From Ariolimax columbianus (taxonomy: Eukaryota > Mollusca > Gastropoda > Stylommatophora > Arionidae), in assembly GCA_036924085.1 (NCBI GenBank), contig JAVGWX010000009.1, forward strand, positions 59,250,331 to 59,314,330: a stretch of 64,000 nucleotides of DNA. The letters are read 5' to 3'. The translations under genes were made by a program, and so were the position numbers. Shown piece by piece: positions 63,966 to 64,000 of this stretch. The notes below the pieces were generated by a model. That model made no database searches, was not told where the DNA came from, and saw nothing but the letters and a program-made list of their open reading frames with translations. Positions within the stretch are counted from its first letter, which is position 1, and each line of letters opens with the position of its first letter.

Positions 63966-64000
<35 letters not shown>
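63966..64000. repeat. (AT)n microsatellite at the window edge
   Basis: Perfect AT dinucleotide run continuing past the end of the window. Confidence 0.95.

Noticed and set aside
1..64000. A new multi-gene defence or biosynthetic system
   Set aside because: No cluster of intact genes exists in the window. The only intact host gene is the p38 kinase, and the rest is transposons and satellites.

Overview
The window looks like a repeat-rich, AT-rich invertebrate nuclear genome. The only host gene I can support is the 3' two thirds of a p38 MAP kinase on the minus strand. Eight exons (710 nt, about 236 residues) lie between 63501 and 24237. All have GT/AG splice sites, all phases join without a break, and together they run from the hinge through HRD, DFG and the TGY phosphorylation lip to the C-lobe. 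The N-terminal exons should lie beyond 64000. The short final exon was not found below 24237. The retrotransposon proteins resemble, from memory, those abundant in sacoglossan sea slugs (Elysia, Plakobranchus), so a gastropod mollusc is my best guess. That is an inference, not a measurement.

Almost everything else is transposon sequence, mostly inside p38 introns. 0-24 kb (presumed last intron or downstream sequence): LINE relics, a 28-bp minisatellite, a mariner transposon with two later insertions, tRNA-derived SINEs, an L2/CR1-like LINE and a SINE that shares that LINE's 3' end. 24-39 kb: seven of the eight p38 exons, closely flanked by retroposons, plus the best-preserved LINE of the window (30485-33184, one internal stop, 13-bp target duplication). 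39-45 kb: one retroposon whose head has expanded to about 12 copies, a 29-bp array of about 27 copies and a 27-bp array of about 43 copies. 45-63 kb (the rest of the 24.6-kb intron): a foldback/MITE-like pair, mariner fragments, several LINE relics and long stretches of unrecognised DNA. 63.1-63.5 kb: a SINE about 20 nt from a splice donor, then the most 5' p38 exon in the window.

The clearest biology is mobile-element ecology. One LINE family leaves 5'-truncated copies with (GAA)n tails and 12-13 bp target duplications. Short retroposons share tails with autonomous LINEs. Several nested insertions give a relative order of events. In the kinase the notable point is a Cys where MAP kinases have a conserved Thr in the P+1 loop. 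I found no CRISPR, operon, rRNA, genuine tRNA gene or clearly new multi-gene system.
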